Source of the DNA: Myxococcales bacterium
GTDB taxonomy: Bacteria > Myxococcota_A > Polyangia > Polyangiales > Polyangiaceae
Assembly (NCBI GenBank): GCA_903642325.1
Contig: CAHJWM010000005.1
Coordinates: 62,001-126,000 of the forward strand
DNA: 64,000 bases
Reading direction: 5' to 3'
Positions 16,847-24,938 of this stretch are shown here, in pieces. Position numbers and translations under genes: made by a program. Position 1 is the first letter of the stretch. Each line of letters starts with the position of its first letter. Below the pieces are notes generated by a model that was not told the origin of the DNA, did not search any database, and saw only the letters and a program-made list of their open reading frames with translations.

Positions 16847-17635
16847 GTGAAGCTGCACTGCGAAACTTCGGGCAAAGCCGGCGCGCCGCGGGTCGTGCTT
16901 TGCCACGGCTTTGGCGGCAGCGCTCGCAACTGGCGCATGCAGGCGCGGGTTCTGCGCGACGACTTCCAAGTAACGTTGTTCGATCTTCGAGGTCATTCGC
17001 GCAGCGCGGCTCCGGACGCACCGGAAGGTTATGTGCTGGAAGCCCTGCTGGCCGATCTGGATGAGCTCGTGTCGGTCGACTCGCGGCCCGTAATTTTAGG
17101 CGGGCTCAGCTTGGGTGCGAAACTGTCGCTCGATTACGCGCTCCTGCAACCGGCCCGCGTGCAAGCGCTGCTGCTCGCTTCCTATCCGAGCTCCGGGGAA
17201 GAGCCGAAACGCAAAGCCTGGGCCCTCGGTTTCGCCGACGCGATCGAGTCCCGCGGGCTGGACGAAGCCGGGGCCGAATTCGTCTGGGGTGAGCGCTCTC
17301 GCTTCGACCCAAAAGGCGCAGCCCTGATTCGGCAGGGCTTGATGGAGCACTCACCCTACGCGCTAGCTCAGATTCAGCGCGTCCTCTTGTCCAGATCGCT
17401 GTCGCCGCGCTCCATGACGGCGCGCCTGAGAGAGTTGACGATTCCAACCTGTTTGATCGCTGGCTCAGACGATCCAGAGAGCCTGAAGCCGTGCCAGGAG
17501 CTGGCCGAGCTGCTCCCGAACGCCGAGCTGCACGTGCTGGAAGGAGCGGGCCACGTCGTGAATCTGACCAAGCCGGGCGAGTTCAATCAGATCCTCGTCG
17601 CGTTCGCGGCGCCTTTTCGAAGCACGGCCACCTGA
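16847..17635 (+). CDS. Alpha/beta hydrolase
   Basis: A 262-residue cytosolic hydrolase starting at GTG 16847, just after GGAAGGG. It has the oxyanion motif LCHGFGGSARNW, the nucleophile elbow GGLSLGAKLS, a candidate acid in SDDPESLKPC, and the histidine in EGAGHVVNLTKP, so a complete Ser-Asp-His triad. The fold resembles small esterases and MenH-like lyases; the substrate cannot be told from the sequence. A short frame on the opposite strand at 16769-16996 is a shadow of it. Confidence 0.85.
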   Translation: MKLHCETSGKAGAPRVVLCHGFGGSARNWRMQARVLRDDFQVTLFDLRGHSRSAAPDAPEGYVLEALLADLDELVSVDSRPVILGGLSLGAKLSLDYALLQPARVQALLLASYPSSGEEPKRKAWALGFADAIESRGLDEAGAEFVWGERSRFDPKGAALIRQGLMEHSPYALAQIQRVLLSRSLSPRSMTARLRELTIPTCLIAGSDDPESLKPCQELAELLPNAELHVLEGAGHVVNLTKPGEFNQILVAFAAPFRSTAT

Positions 17636-17647
17636 GGGCCCAGTCCA

Positions 17648-18223
17648 TCAATGTGAAGCGATCGCCGCAAAGATCTGGGCAGCGTACACGATGAGCCCGA
17701 TGATCGACATCACGAGCCCCAACGCAAAGCCACTAATCGTGATGATTTTGCCCCATTTGAGCTTATTTTCCGCGTCTTCGAGATTGCCCTGATCGGCGGC
17801 CTGCATCGCCAGGAAGCAAAACACGGCGCCGATGATGCTGAAGCCGCACGCACAAAAGAAGAAGCTTGCCGCCGAGACGATCAGCCAGGTTTGGGCGCGC
17901 TTCTTCACCTCTGGCACTGGCGGGGGCCCGCCTGCCGGGCCGTAGGGCGAGCCCGGCGTGTACGGGGGCAACGGCGCGCCGTAAGGAGCTCCCGGCGGGC
18001 CGTAACCACCAGGAGCCCCCGGTGGCGAACCATAGCCGCCGGGTCCTTGCCCTCCGGGAGGCCCATAGCCGCCGGGCCCTTGCCCTCCGGGAGGCCCATA
18101 CCCGCCGGGTCCTTGCCCTCCGGGAGGCCCATAGCCGCCGGGCCCTTGCCCTCCGGGAGGCCCATACCCGCCGGGAGGGTAGCCGCCGCCTTGTGCGTGG
18201 CGTCGGTCCTGTGCGCTTGTCAT
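17648..18223 (-). CDS. CD225/dispanin-like membrane protein with Pro-Gly-Gly-Tyr repeat tail
   Basis: A 191-residue protein starting at ATG 18223, preceded by GAGGGAG. Residues 12-105 are a low-complexity Gly/Pro/Tyr/Gln region with four exact copies of PGGYGPPGGQG. The C-terminal 80 residues hold two membrane helices around the loop AADQGNLEDAENKLKWGKII, which matches the CD225/dispanin pattern (short re-entrant helix, then A-x2-A/N-KL-x-GK, then TISGFALGL). Bacterial proteins of this layout have no established biochemical role; the repeat tail would face the cytoplasm by analogy. It ends 12 bp from the hydrolase stop (convergent). Confidence 0.75.
   Translation of the reverse strand: MTSAQDRRHAQGGGYPPGGYGPPGGQGPGGYGPPGGQGPGGYGPPGGQGPGGYGPPGGQGPGGYGSPPGAPGGYGPPGAPYGAPLPPYTPGSPYGPAGGPPPVPEVKKRAQTWLIVSAASFFFCACGFSIIGAVFCFLAMQAADQGNLEDAENKLKWGKIITISGFALGLVMSIIGLIVYAAQIFAAIASH
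18044..18175 (-). repeat. Four tandem 33-bp repeats (two 66-bp units) inside the dispanin-like gene
   Basis: The region encodes four consecutive PGGYGPPGGQG units (residues 17-60). At DNA level two 33-bp versions alternate (one reading agccgccgggccc, the other acccgccgggtcc on the plus strand), so the real unit is a near-exact 66-bp duplication. Such identity over silent positions indicates recent expansion by slippage or unequal recombination. Confidence 0.9.
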
Positions 18224-18283
18224 CGTTGCTCCCTCGGAATGGTGACGCGCTTGCGTCAGCGAGCGACAGTAGGACAAAGTCTC

Positions 18284-19147
18284 GTGCCGCTCCAAAGTAT
18301 TTGTCGCTCGCAACTAATCCTATTTTTCAGCCTCGGATTGGCGGCCTGCAGCCGGCGAGACCCGGCCCCCGATCCTGATCCGCGCGAGGGCTACGCGCGC
18401 GGCGACCGCGTGGTCGTCGAGCAGACGGCGGCTCAATTCTTCGAGGGCCGGGTGCTCGCGGTTACGGCGGGTCACTTGCGGGTCCAGGCGGCGGGGGCCA
18501 ACGAGTCGTCGAACGTCGTGGCCAGCGACGTGTACCGCTTGCCGCCGGAGCCGCACGAGCTGCAAGCGCGATCGCTCGCCATCTGTGGACAAGCCGACGT
18601 TTGGCTGCCCTGCCGAGTGCAAAACGTGACGGAAAGTCGGGTTAGAGCGAGCTCGGCTGCGGGCGTGCAATTCGAGTTGCCCCGCGAGCGAGTGCTCACT
18701 CCGTCTGCGTTGACCGAGCTCAATTTGAGGCGCTTCTTCGAACGTAACGAGGCGGAGCTTTCGTTCACGCGCAGCGCCGAGCGTGCAGGCGACCCGCACC
18801 CAGAGCCCGGCTGGCACCCCAGAGCGCACGAGCGAGTGCTCGTCAAGCTGGGTGGCGAATGGTTCACAGGCAGCGTGCATGAGCTGGATGACGACGCCGC
18901 GATAGTCATTTTGAGCTCGGGACGCAGCGTGAGCGCGCCCTTCTCGACTCTTGCCGCGGAGCCACCATCGAGCTTGGTGAGCGAGCTTCGGCGTGGGGAC
19001 TTCGTGCTGCTTCGTCCGGAATCGCCCTCACAGCCCTGGCCCCGTTGGCAAATCCGAGCGGTCAACGACAAGGAGATCAAGCTGAGCGCGGCCGATGGTT
19101 CGCTGCGTTCGGCGTCGGTGCGTGACGTGCTCCTGCTGAAGCCGTAG
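18284..19147 (+). CDS. Lipoprotein of unknown function with repeated beta-rich segments
   Basis: About 287 residues from GTG 18284, chosen because it gives a compact lipoprotein signal (LILFFSLGLAAC, Cys at 22); an ATG at 18239 would add 15 residues. The mature part has three or four related segments with a G-D-x-V-V/V-L-V-K start and x-G-x-V strands (GYARGDRVVVEQTAAQFFEG, HERVLVKLGGEWFTGSV, GDFVLLRPES), suggesting repeated small SH3-like barrels (Tudor- or KOW-like). No named family is recognised. It is divergent from the dispanin-like gene and converges on the next gene. Confidence 0.7.
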   Translation: MPLQSICRSQLILFFSLGLAACSRRDPAPDPDPREGYARGDRVVVEQTAAQFFEGRVLAVTAGHLRVQAAGANESSNVVASDVYRLPPEPHELQARSLAICGQADVWLPCRVQNVTESRVRASSAAGVQFELPRERVLTPSALTELNLRRFFERNEAELSFTRSAERAGDPHPEPGWHPRAHERVLVKLGGEWFTGSVHELDDDAAIVILSSGRSVSAPFSTLAAEPPSSLVSELRRGDFVLLRPESPSQPWPRWQIRAVNDKEIKLSAADGSLRSASVRDVLLLKP

Positions 19148-19154
19148 TGCGGGA

Positions 19155-20822
19155 TCAATGCGCGGGCGTAGACATGTGCGTGGTCGACAGCGCCTCGCTG
19201 TGGCCGGCCGCGACACGTAGCTCGACGCGTGCGTGCACAGTGCCGCCCGATTGTGCGTCCACGGCGCACACGCGCGCGCTCGTCGCGTGCGTACCGCGAG
19301 ACCAGGCGAGCTCGGTACCGGACTGGCTGTCGATGAAACGCACCTCTGCGCCCGTGCTTCCGGGGCCAAGGGCCAGGGTGTAGTCCACGCATCGGCCGAG
19401 CGGGACCAAAACGTCCTCGCTGTCGAGGCGCTCAGGGCTCAGGCTGTGATGTCCGATCTTGCCGGCTTGCGCGCCATTTCGGATCAAGCCGTGCTCGAGC
19501 ATGTGGTGTAGGAGGCGACTCGCGGCCAACGGTGAGGCGGTCAAACTGGCAGGCGCTTCAGGCTCGACGCGTAGCTCGATACTGTACGCGCCTGGCCGAG
19601 CTAGGCTTTCGGTGTCGAGCCGGGCCGTACCCCCGCCCGAACAGGCGAACAGCACCGGCGCCGCGCCCGCGCTCTCGGCGATCAACGAATCATCCGCACT
19701 CCACAGGCGCGCGGACATGTCGCGTACCGGCGCACCTGCCAGAACGTCGAGCCGCGCGCAGCCGTTCGGCAACGCGACGGTCGCGCTATCGAGCCGGCCT
19801 GGCTGTAGCACGCCCGTCTTCAGAATTTTTGCTTTTGCGTAGCCGAGGCCCTGCAGGCGTGCGGCGGTCTTGGCGCGCGCGTCGTCGAGCGTACCCGACT
19901 CGAACAGCTCCACACGCCAGGCGTCATCGATGTCGCTCGCCGTCCCCGGCTCACTTTGCGATAGCACCAGCACGGCCACGCCGCGGCCGCCTTGCGGACG
20001 CAGCTCGAGGCTGACCGAGCTAGTGATCGGCGAGCACACCACCAGCGAGCGGTCACGGCCGAGGGCGGCGGCACGGCCTAGGATCTGACCGTTGTCATCG
20101 AGCGCGGACAGCTCGATATGAGACAGCTCTTCGCTCGCCAAGACGAGCGCGTGCAAGCAGCGGTTCTGCTCTACGGTGGCGCTCAAGCGGGTGGGAATGC
20201 GCGCATCGAGAGGCACGGCAACGCGCCGCACGTCGGACCATTTGCCGCCCAGCCGTTGCCGGTGCTCGGCGATACGTTCTGCCAGCCCGGGCCAGGCCGA
20301 AAGGCGCGCGTCGGTATCGGCTTGGCTGTGCCGCGCGTGATATTTGCTCGCCACGCGTTCCGCGTCCTTCGGCGGCATGCGCTCCACCCCGACGGCAACC
20401 AAGCCGTGGCCCGCAGCGATGCGCGCCGCGACATACACGCGAAGGGGATGGGGCGGACAAATCAGCAGCGCCGGAGTTCTGTCGACGCCTTCGTCCATAC
20501 CGAGCACCGCGCCGTCCTCGCCGTAAGCGAGCAGGTCGAGATCTTCGACGCTGTCCGTGCCGCGGGCGATCAGGACGGCGCATGAGTCAGTAGGCACGTC
20601 GACCAACGTCGCAATGCGATCGCCCGCGACGCCGGCCTCGACCACCACGACCTCGCTCGCACGCTCGGGGTGGAACCAGCGCCGTGAGCTCGGCGCACGG
20701 GTCGCCTCGCCGAACGTAGCTATCGGGGGGGGTGGCGCGGCCGGGGCCCGCGGCCGCGCCGCGCACGCCCCCTGAAGCGCGGCGCCGCACACGGCGAGCC
20801 GAGCCAAGCGCCCGCCCGTCAC
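19155..20822 (-). CDS. Secreted protein of unknown function
   Basis: A 555-residue product starting at GTG 20822, which overlaps the upstream stop (GTGA); the longer frame to 20936 lies inside the neighbour. The N-terminus is a signal peptide (RLARLAVCGAALQGACAA), possibly a weak lipobox. The rest repeats a theme of beta-rich units that end in V-x-C (TDSCAVLIARG, NRCLHALVLA, NGCARLDVLAG, GRCVDYTLALGPG), each with a following LWS/DDNGQ-type segment. Similar units occur in the upstream gene, so the two are related surface or periplasmic proteins. No known fold is assigned. Confidence 0.7.
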   Translation of the reverse strand: MTGGRLARLAVCGAALQGACAARPRAPAAPPPPIATFGEATRAPSSRRWFHPERASEVVVVEAGVAGDRIATLVDVPTDSCAVLIARGTDSVEDLDLLAYGEDGAVLGMDEGVDRTPALLICPPHPLRVYVAARIAAGHGLVAVGVERMPPKDAERVASKYHARHSQADTDARLSAWPGLAERIAEHRQRLGGKWSDVRRVAVPLDARIPTRLSATVEQNRCLHALVLASEELSHIELSALDDNGQILGRAAALGRDRSLVVCSPITSSVSLELRPQGGRGVAVLVLSQSEPGTASDIDDAWRVELFESGTLDDARAKTAARLQGLGYAKAKILKTGVLQPGRLDSATVALPNGCARLDVLAGAPVRDMSARLWSADDSLIAESAGAAPVLFACSGGGTARLDTESLARPGAYSIELRVEPEAPASLTASPLAASRLLHHMLEHGLIRNGAQAGKIGHHSLSPERLDSEDVLVPLGRCVDYTLALGPGSTGAEVRFIDSQSGTELAWSRGTHATSARVCAVDAQSGGTVHARVELRVAAGHSEALSTTHMSTPAH

Positions 20823-22102
20823 GGGGTGGCGCTTCCGATCACCGCGCGGCCGGTTTCCCAAAGGGAAAGCAGCCAGGACAGGCTCGAGCCGTCGCCATCG
20901 ACCTCGAGGGTAGCGTGACTTGCACCGTGCGCGCAAAATGAGACGACCGTGCCATTGATGTCCGATGCGCCGCGCGCGTCCTCTCCCGAGCTATGCACGA
21001 AAGCAGAGAGCGACAACGCACGCACTTCACCGCGCAGTGGCACGAGCAAAGCCGTGTAGCAGGCGTCGGGTTCGATCTCGACGGGTAGCGAGCTTGAACC
21101 CTGCACCCCGAGCGACTCATAAACGGGCTCGTGGGACAAGCTCACATGTGCAGTCCACGCGAGGCGCGCCAGCGCAGCCCGCGGCTCGTTGCCCCAGGCC
21201 TTGGGCAGCCCGGCGGGCAGATCCCAGCGCGCGCGAGTGAGAGTGAGTTGCGATCCCGGCCTAGCCCCTACGAAGCGAAGCTCGAGTCGCTCATTTGCGC
21301 CCGCACACCAGCTGAGCGCGCCATCCGCGTCATCGCCATGGTCGACCGCAACGCGTTCGTCACTCTCCGGGTTGACGAGCTCGAGATCGAGATCGACTTT
21401 CGGCTCGGAGTCCGGCAGCCCGGCCTCTGCGAGCAGAGTCAGCTGGTGACAGCCCGCGGCGAACGATAGGGCGTGGGTGCCGGAGCCGCCCTCACTGGCC
21501 GCTAACTCCTCACGCTCGAAGCTGCGCGCCGCCTCACGTCTCGCGCGCGCCGACAGTCGTTCGACGCGCTGGGGGAGTGGGGGCAGGGTCGGGCGCGGTC
21601 CCGGGTCACCGAGCAACAGCTCGACCCCAGGGTCGCGCCCGGGCAGGGTTTCTTCGAGCTTCGGCACGCCGGCGGGCGCCACGCTCATCAAGGTCTCGAG
21701 CACGCCGCGCGGCGAACGCATCTCGAGCAGAATCCCGGCCAGAAAAGGCTTTCCGCCGCCGCAACGCGTGACATCGATGGCGCCCGCGGTGCTGGCCTCC
21801 GGATAAGCACTGCTCGGCTCGCTCGGATCGAGCGAAGAAAAGCGGATCACGAAGTGCGCTTCGGGCACGCCCAGGACAGTTACCGTAACGCAGCTCGGGT
21901 TCTTGGGGTCGAGCAGCTCCGGCGGCAGGGGCAGAGGCAAGCGCTCGCCGCGCTCCAGCAGGCGCGGCTTGAGTCGAAGCACTCTCCCGAATTCGGCGCG
22001 CGCGCGGAGGAGCGCGCGCACGTCCGCACCGAGCTCGGCCCGTGCAGGCAGCGACCAACACGCCGTGCTCAGTGCCCATCCGAGCCAGGCGAATCGCCGC
22101 AT
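20819..22102 (-). CDS. Secreted protein of unknown function, related to its downstream neighbour
   Basis: A 427-residue protein with a clear signal peptide (FAWLGWALSTACWSLPARA-EL). The mature part is beta-rich with several units of the form x-C-x-x-L/V-x-V-P/L-x-G (AGCHQLTLLAEAGLP, CAGANERLELRFVG, DACYTALLVPLRGEVRALSL, SFCAHGASHATLEVDG), resembling the carbohydrate-binding-like sandwiches of myxobacterial secreted proteins, which is only a guess. Its stop overlaps the start of the next gene, so the pair is co-translated. Confidence 0.7.
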   Translation of the reverse strand: MRRFAWLGWALSTACWSLPARAELGADVRALLRARAEFGRVLRLKPRLLERGERLPLPLPPELLDPKNPSCVTVTVLGVPEAHFVIRFSSLDPSEPSSAYPEASTAGAIDVTRCGGGKPFLAGILLEMRSPRGVLETLMSVAPAGVPKLEETLPGRDPGVELLLGDPGPRPTLPPLPQRVERLSARARREAARSFEREELAASEGGSGTHALSFAAGCHQLTLLAEAGLPDSEPKVDLDLELVNPESDERVAVDHGDDADGALSWCAGANERLELRFVGARPGSQLTLTRARWDLPAGLPKAWGNEPRAALARLAWTAHVSLSHEPVYESLGVQGSSSLPVEIEPDACYTALLVPLRGEVRALSLSAFVHSSGEDARGASDINGTVVSFCAHGASHATLEVDGDGSSLSWLLSLWETGRAVIGSATP

Positions 22103-22114
22103 GATCGGGCTAGT

Positions 22115-22624
22115 CTACGCGAGCTTGGAGAATGGCGCTTCGACGAATGAGCCCGAGCGGTTGTCCCAGATGAACAGGCGATGCGCGGTCACCTCGGCGC
22201 GGTCGACCGCCGTGACCAAATAGGCCAACGCGAAGCTTGGCCCTCCGGTGTTCCCCATGGTCATGCTCGCTGCATCCTCGGCGCTGAAATATGCGCCACA
22301 ATCCAAGTGTGAGTGAAAAAACACCTTCACGGGGCGCCCCCCCGCCACGCCCTCGGCGATGGCTCGCTCGAACTTGAGTGAGTTGATTTTGAAATATTCG
22401 CGGCCGGTGCGTGGGTGCCCCTCGGGATCGACCTGGTGGTACTTGTTGGCGAGGTTCTGGAGCTCCACCGCCTGGTCCGCCAACAACGGATCGCTGGCGG
22501 GGCCCGTGAGGTAGCCACAGGCCTCTTCATCGCGGGCGTACGCGGCAATCCCTGCCCGCTCGATTTCGTCGAGCACGCCCGCTGCAATCTTCACGCCGCC
22601 GGCAACCCAAGCTGTATCCGTCAT
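22115..22624 (-). CDS. JAMM/MPN metallopeptidase, probable carrier-cysteine hydrolase (Mec-like)
   Basis: A 169-residue Mov34/MPN-PAD-1 domain protein. The zinc site is complete: Glu33/Glu34 in DEEACGYLTG, His104 and His106 in FFHSHLD, Ser114 and Asp117 in YFSAED, the classical HxH-x7-S-x2-D spacing. In Mycobacterium tuberculosis the homologous Mec removes cysteine from the C-terminus of the CysO carrier; the same job is expected here because the operon also codes a MoaD-like carrier and CysM. It is the last gene of the operon, 22 bp after cysM. A role in other carrier de-conjugation remains possible. Confidence 0.85.
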   Translation of the reverse strand: MTDTAWVAGGVKIAAGVLDEIERAGIAAYARDEEACGYLTGPASDPLLADQAVELQNLANKYHQVDPEGHPRTGREYFKINSLKFERAIAEGVAGGRPVKVFFHSHLDCGAYFSAEDAASMTMGNTGGPSFALAYLVTAVDRAEVTAHRLFIWDNRSGSFVEAPFSKLA

Positions 22625-22646
22625 TCGATCGTCGCTCCCGGTTGAG

Positions 22647-23597
22647 CTACCACAGGTAACGTTTTTCCCACTTCATGGGCGCGAAATAGCGGTCCCCGCG
22701 GTCGCAGGCGATCGTCACCACGCAGCCCGTCTTGCCCTCGCGATGCAGACGCTCGGCTAGCTTCACCGCGCCAAAGACGTTGGCGCCCGTGGAGTGCCCA
22801 ACGTGCAAGCCTTCTTCGAGCGCGACGCGGTCGGACATGTCCCAGCCGTCCTCGGTAGAGACAGGCATGATCTCGTCGGGTACCCCCGAATCATAAATGG
22901 GCGGCACGATGCTGGACGCGATGTGCTTCAGACCCTCGAGGCCGTGCAAGGGTTGGTCTGGCTCGATAGCGACGCAGTGAATCGGCCGGCCATGGGTGTG
23001 CAAACGGCGCGTCGTGCCCATCATGGTTCCCGTGGTGCCGAGGCCGGCGCAGAAATGCGTGATGCGATCCCCGAGCGCATCCAAGATCTCGACGCCCGTG
23101 CCGTCGTAGTGCGCGAGTGGGTTCGAGGGATTCGAGTACTGGTCCGGGTAAAAGTATTTGTCGGGATTTTGCTCCACAATTTGGCGCACCAAACGGATGG
23201 CCCCGTCCGAGCCCTCCAAGGGGTCGCTGTAGATGATTTCCGTACCGAAGGCTTGGGTGATGTCCTTACGAGCTTTGGTCACGTTGCTCGGCATCACGAG
23301 CTGCACCTTGTATCCGAGCGCCGCGCCCATCAGCGAGTAAGCAACGCCGGTGTTGCCACTCGTCGAGTCGATCAGGATGCGATCGCTCGTGAGCCGCTTG
23401 TCGGCAATAGCGTCCAGCATCATGCGCATGGCGGGCCGATCTTTCACCGAGCCGCCCGGGTTCATGAACTCGAGCTTGACGTACACTTCGACGCCGGGCG
23501 CCGATCGCGCCACTTTTTCCAGGCGGATGAGCGGCGTGTTGCCGACCGCGTCCAGCACCGATGACAGACGTCGAGAGCGGACTAGGCGCGGGCTCAT
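22647..23597 (-). CDS. cysM: Cysteine synthase, CysM type
   Basis: PLP-dependent beta-replacement enzyme of 316 residues. The PLP lysine is Lys52 in NPGGSVKDRP; the substrate loop STSGNTG and the phosphate loop GLGTTGTMMGT are present. The segment DQYSNPSNPLAHYDGTG resembles the CysO-thiocarboxylate-using CysM of mycobacteria more than CysK. The ATG 23597 overlaps the previous stop (ATGA). Likely reaction: transfer of sulfur from the carrier thiocarboxylate to an activated serine, leaving cysteine on the carrier. Cystathionine beta-synthase-like activity cannot be ruled out by sequence alone. Confidence 0.88.
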   Translation of the reverse strand: MSPRLVRSRRLSSVLDAVGNTPLIRLEKVARSAPGVEVYVKLEFMNPGGSVKDRPAMRMMLDAIADKRLTSDRILIDSTSGNTGVAYSLMGAALGYKVQLVMPSNVTKARKDITQAFGTEIIYSDPLEGSDGAIRLVRQIVEQNPDKYFYPDQYSNPSNPLAHYDGTGVEILDALGDRITHFCAGLGTTGTMMGTTRRLHTHGRPIHCVAIEPDQPLHGLEGLKHIASSIVPPIYDSGVPDEIMPVSTEDGWDMSDRVALEEGLHVGHSTGANVFGAVKLAERLHREGKTGCVVTIACDRGDRYFAPMKWEKRYLW

Positions 23598-23896
23598 CGG
23601 AATGCGGGATCCAAGCTTAGAACGCTGCGAATTTGCGCGATGGCTCGCCACGCGCCGGCGGCCTGACGCCGCGTGGTGGAGTGGCGAAAGAGCGCGTTAT
23701 GCGCGAAGGGCTTCGGCGATAGGCTTGATTTCAGCGAGATACGCTGAACGCCCGCACGACACAGGTACACGAGCTCCGTCCAGCTCCCGTCCGCGCCGCG
23801 CACCTCGAGCGAAGCCGCAGAAAGCCGCGCTTGGCCAGCGACGCCCACCTCGGCCAGCCGGATCTGCCGGGTGAGCGGGTGCTCGTCGTTCATCAT
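23594..23896 (-). CDS. Degenerate mini-ThiF (E1-like) protein
   Basis: A 100-residue protein that no obvious family entry would catch but that lines up with the first 90 residues of ThiF/MoeB E1 enzymes. The Arg helix is well kept (LTRQIRLAEVGVAGQARL), then AASLEVRGADGSWTELVYLC replaces the usual glycine-rich ATP loop, then RAGVQRISL matches the A-G-V-G-x-L-x-L strand, and NALFRHSTTRRQ resembles the SNLxRQ segment. The ATP-binding glycines, the Asp of the strand end and everything downstream are missing, so it cannot be an active adenylating enzyme. Both ends overlap neighbours by four bases (ATGA with the carrier gene, ATGA with cysM), which argues that it is a real, co-translated gene. Confidence 0.75.
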   Translation of the reverse strand: MMNDEHPLTRQIRLAEVGVAGQARLSAASLEVRGADGSWTELVYLCRAGVQRISLKSSLSPKPFAHNALFRHSTTRRQAAGAWRAIAQIRSVLSLDPAFR

Positions 23897-24162
23897 CCGC
23901 CTGCGATGGCCGGCACGATGCTGATCTCGTCCGTGCTCTTGAGCGGGGTTGCCAGACCGTCGAGGAAGCGAATGTCCTCGTCGCCCACGTAGATGTTTAC
24001 GAAGCGACGAACGCCTTTGTCGTCGAGTAGACGCTCACGCATGCCAGGGTGATTCTTCTCCAGCGCCTCGATCACGTCTTTTACGGTGTCGCCAGATGCT
24101 TGCACTTGATCTTCGCCGCCGGTCAGCACGCGGAGGGGAGTCGGGATACGCACGGTTGCCAT
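23893..24162 (-). CDS. MoaD/ThiS-like sulfur carrier protein (CysO-like)
   Basis: An 89-residue ubiquitin-fold protein ending in Ala-Gly-Gly, the C-terminus needed for adenylation and thiocarboxylation. It shows VRIPTPLRVLTGG, a helix VKDVIEALEKNHPGMRERLL, and VNIYVGDEDIRFLDGLATPL followed by DEISIVPAIAGG. It is preceded by AAGGAG seven bases before ATG 24162. Lying between the E1 gene and cysM, it is best read as the CysO-type carrier that brings sulfur to cysteine synthesis, not as the molybdopterin MoaD (no other moa genes) nor the separate ThiS at 33531-33731. Confidence 0.9.
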   Translation of the reverse strand: MATVRIPTPLRVLTGGEDQVQASGDTVKDVIEALEKNHPGMRERLLDDKGVRRFVNIYVGDEDIRFLDGLATPLKSTDEISIVPAIAGG

Positions 24163-24185
24163 GGGGATGCTCCTTCGTTTTTGAA

Positions 24186-24938
24186 TCAGGCGGCACAGCT
24201 CGGCGCTGTGTAGCGGTCATAGGTGATACGGTCGATGCTGCGCTCGCTACTGCACAGTGCACAGTGCGCTCGCGCCAGGAGCTGAAGCTCACGCGCACGA
24301 TCCGCCTTGGCGTCATAGCTCACCAGCGCGCCGTATACGGAGTTGTCTCCGAGCAGCACCGACAGGGCGCGGTCCGCCATCAGCGCGCCCGCGAACCCGA
24401 CGACGGGGCCGAGCACGCCCGCCTCTGCGCAGTTGGGTGACGCGCCCGTGGGCAAATCCTCGAACAGACAGCGGTAGCAAGGCGCGCCGATGGCGGCCAC
24501 GCACAGCACGGTCGCGCACAGGCGAACGGCCGCGCCGTGCACGACCGAGCGCTGCTCGAGGAAGCAAGCGTCCGCGCACAGAAACTTGGTTGCAAAGTTG
24601 TCAGCACCTTCGAGCACGACGTCCACACCGCGCACGAGCGCGCGCGCATTTTCTGGCAGCAACCGCGAGTGGACGAGCTCGATGCTGCCGGGGCGAGCGC
24701 CTGCGCGATACAGCGCGCGCTCTGCCGCTACTAGCTTGTCATGCCCGACGTCAGCTTCGCTGAACAAGATCTGGCGGTGGAGGTTGCTCTCTTCCACTCG
24801 ATCGTCATCGCACAGCACGAGGCGACCGACGCCCGCCTCCACCAACGCAAGCGCGGCTGGGCAGCCGAGGCCACCCACGCCGACGAGGAGCGCCGACTTG
24901 TTTTGGAGCGCGCCGCGCTCAGGGCTTGAAGTACTCAT
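24186..24938 (-). CDS. ThiF/MoeB-type adenylyltransferase (E1-like) lacking the N-terminal Arg helix
   Basis: A 250-residue E1-like enzyme expected to adenylate the carrier's C-terminal glycine. It has the ATP loop VGVGGLGCPA, DDDRVEESNLHRQILF, DNFATKFLCADAC, and the hallmark NCAEAGVLGPVVG. Two CxxC pairs (CYRC and CALC) form the structural zinc site. The ATG 24938 lies only about 15 codons before the glycine loop, so the helix RxSRQ-L-E-G-x2-GQ that normally starts these proteins is absent; the longer reading frame up to 25070 does not contain it either and overlaps cysK antisense to nothing known. There is no C-terminal rhodanese domain as in MoeZ. It overlaps the cysK stop by 20 bases. Confidence 0.87.
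   Translation of the reverse strand: MSTSSPERGALQNKSALLVGVGGLGCPAALALVEAGVGRLVLCDDDRVEESNLHRQILFSEADVGHDKLVAAERALYRAGARPGSIELVHSRLLPENARALVRGVDVVLEGADNFATKFLCADACFLEQRSVVHGAAVRLCATVLCVAAIGAPCYRCLFEDLPTGASPNCAEAGVLGPVVGFAGALMADRALSVLLGDNSVYGALVSYDAKADRARELQLLARAHCALCSSERSIDRITYDRYTAPSCAA

Noticed and set aside
16769-16996. 75-codon minus-strand frame upstream of the helicase gene
   Set aside because: It lies antisense to the start of the alpha/beta hydrolase, which has a full catalytic triad and a ribosome site.
18044-18175. Possible CRISPR-like direct repeats
   Set aside because: The units are contiguous without spacers and encode an in-frame peptide repeat.
17891-18283. Long upstream extension of the plus-strand lipoprotein frame through the dispanin-like gene
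   Set aside because: It is antisense to the repeat tail, Arg/Ser/Gly-rich, and has no signal peptide; the lipoprotein signal begins near 18284.
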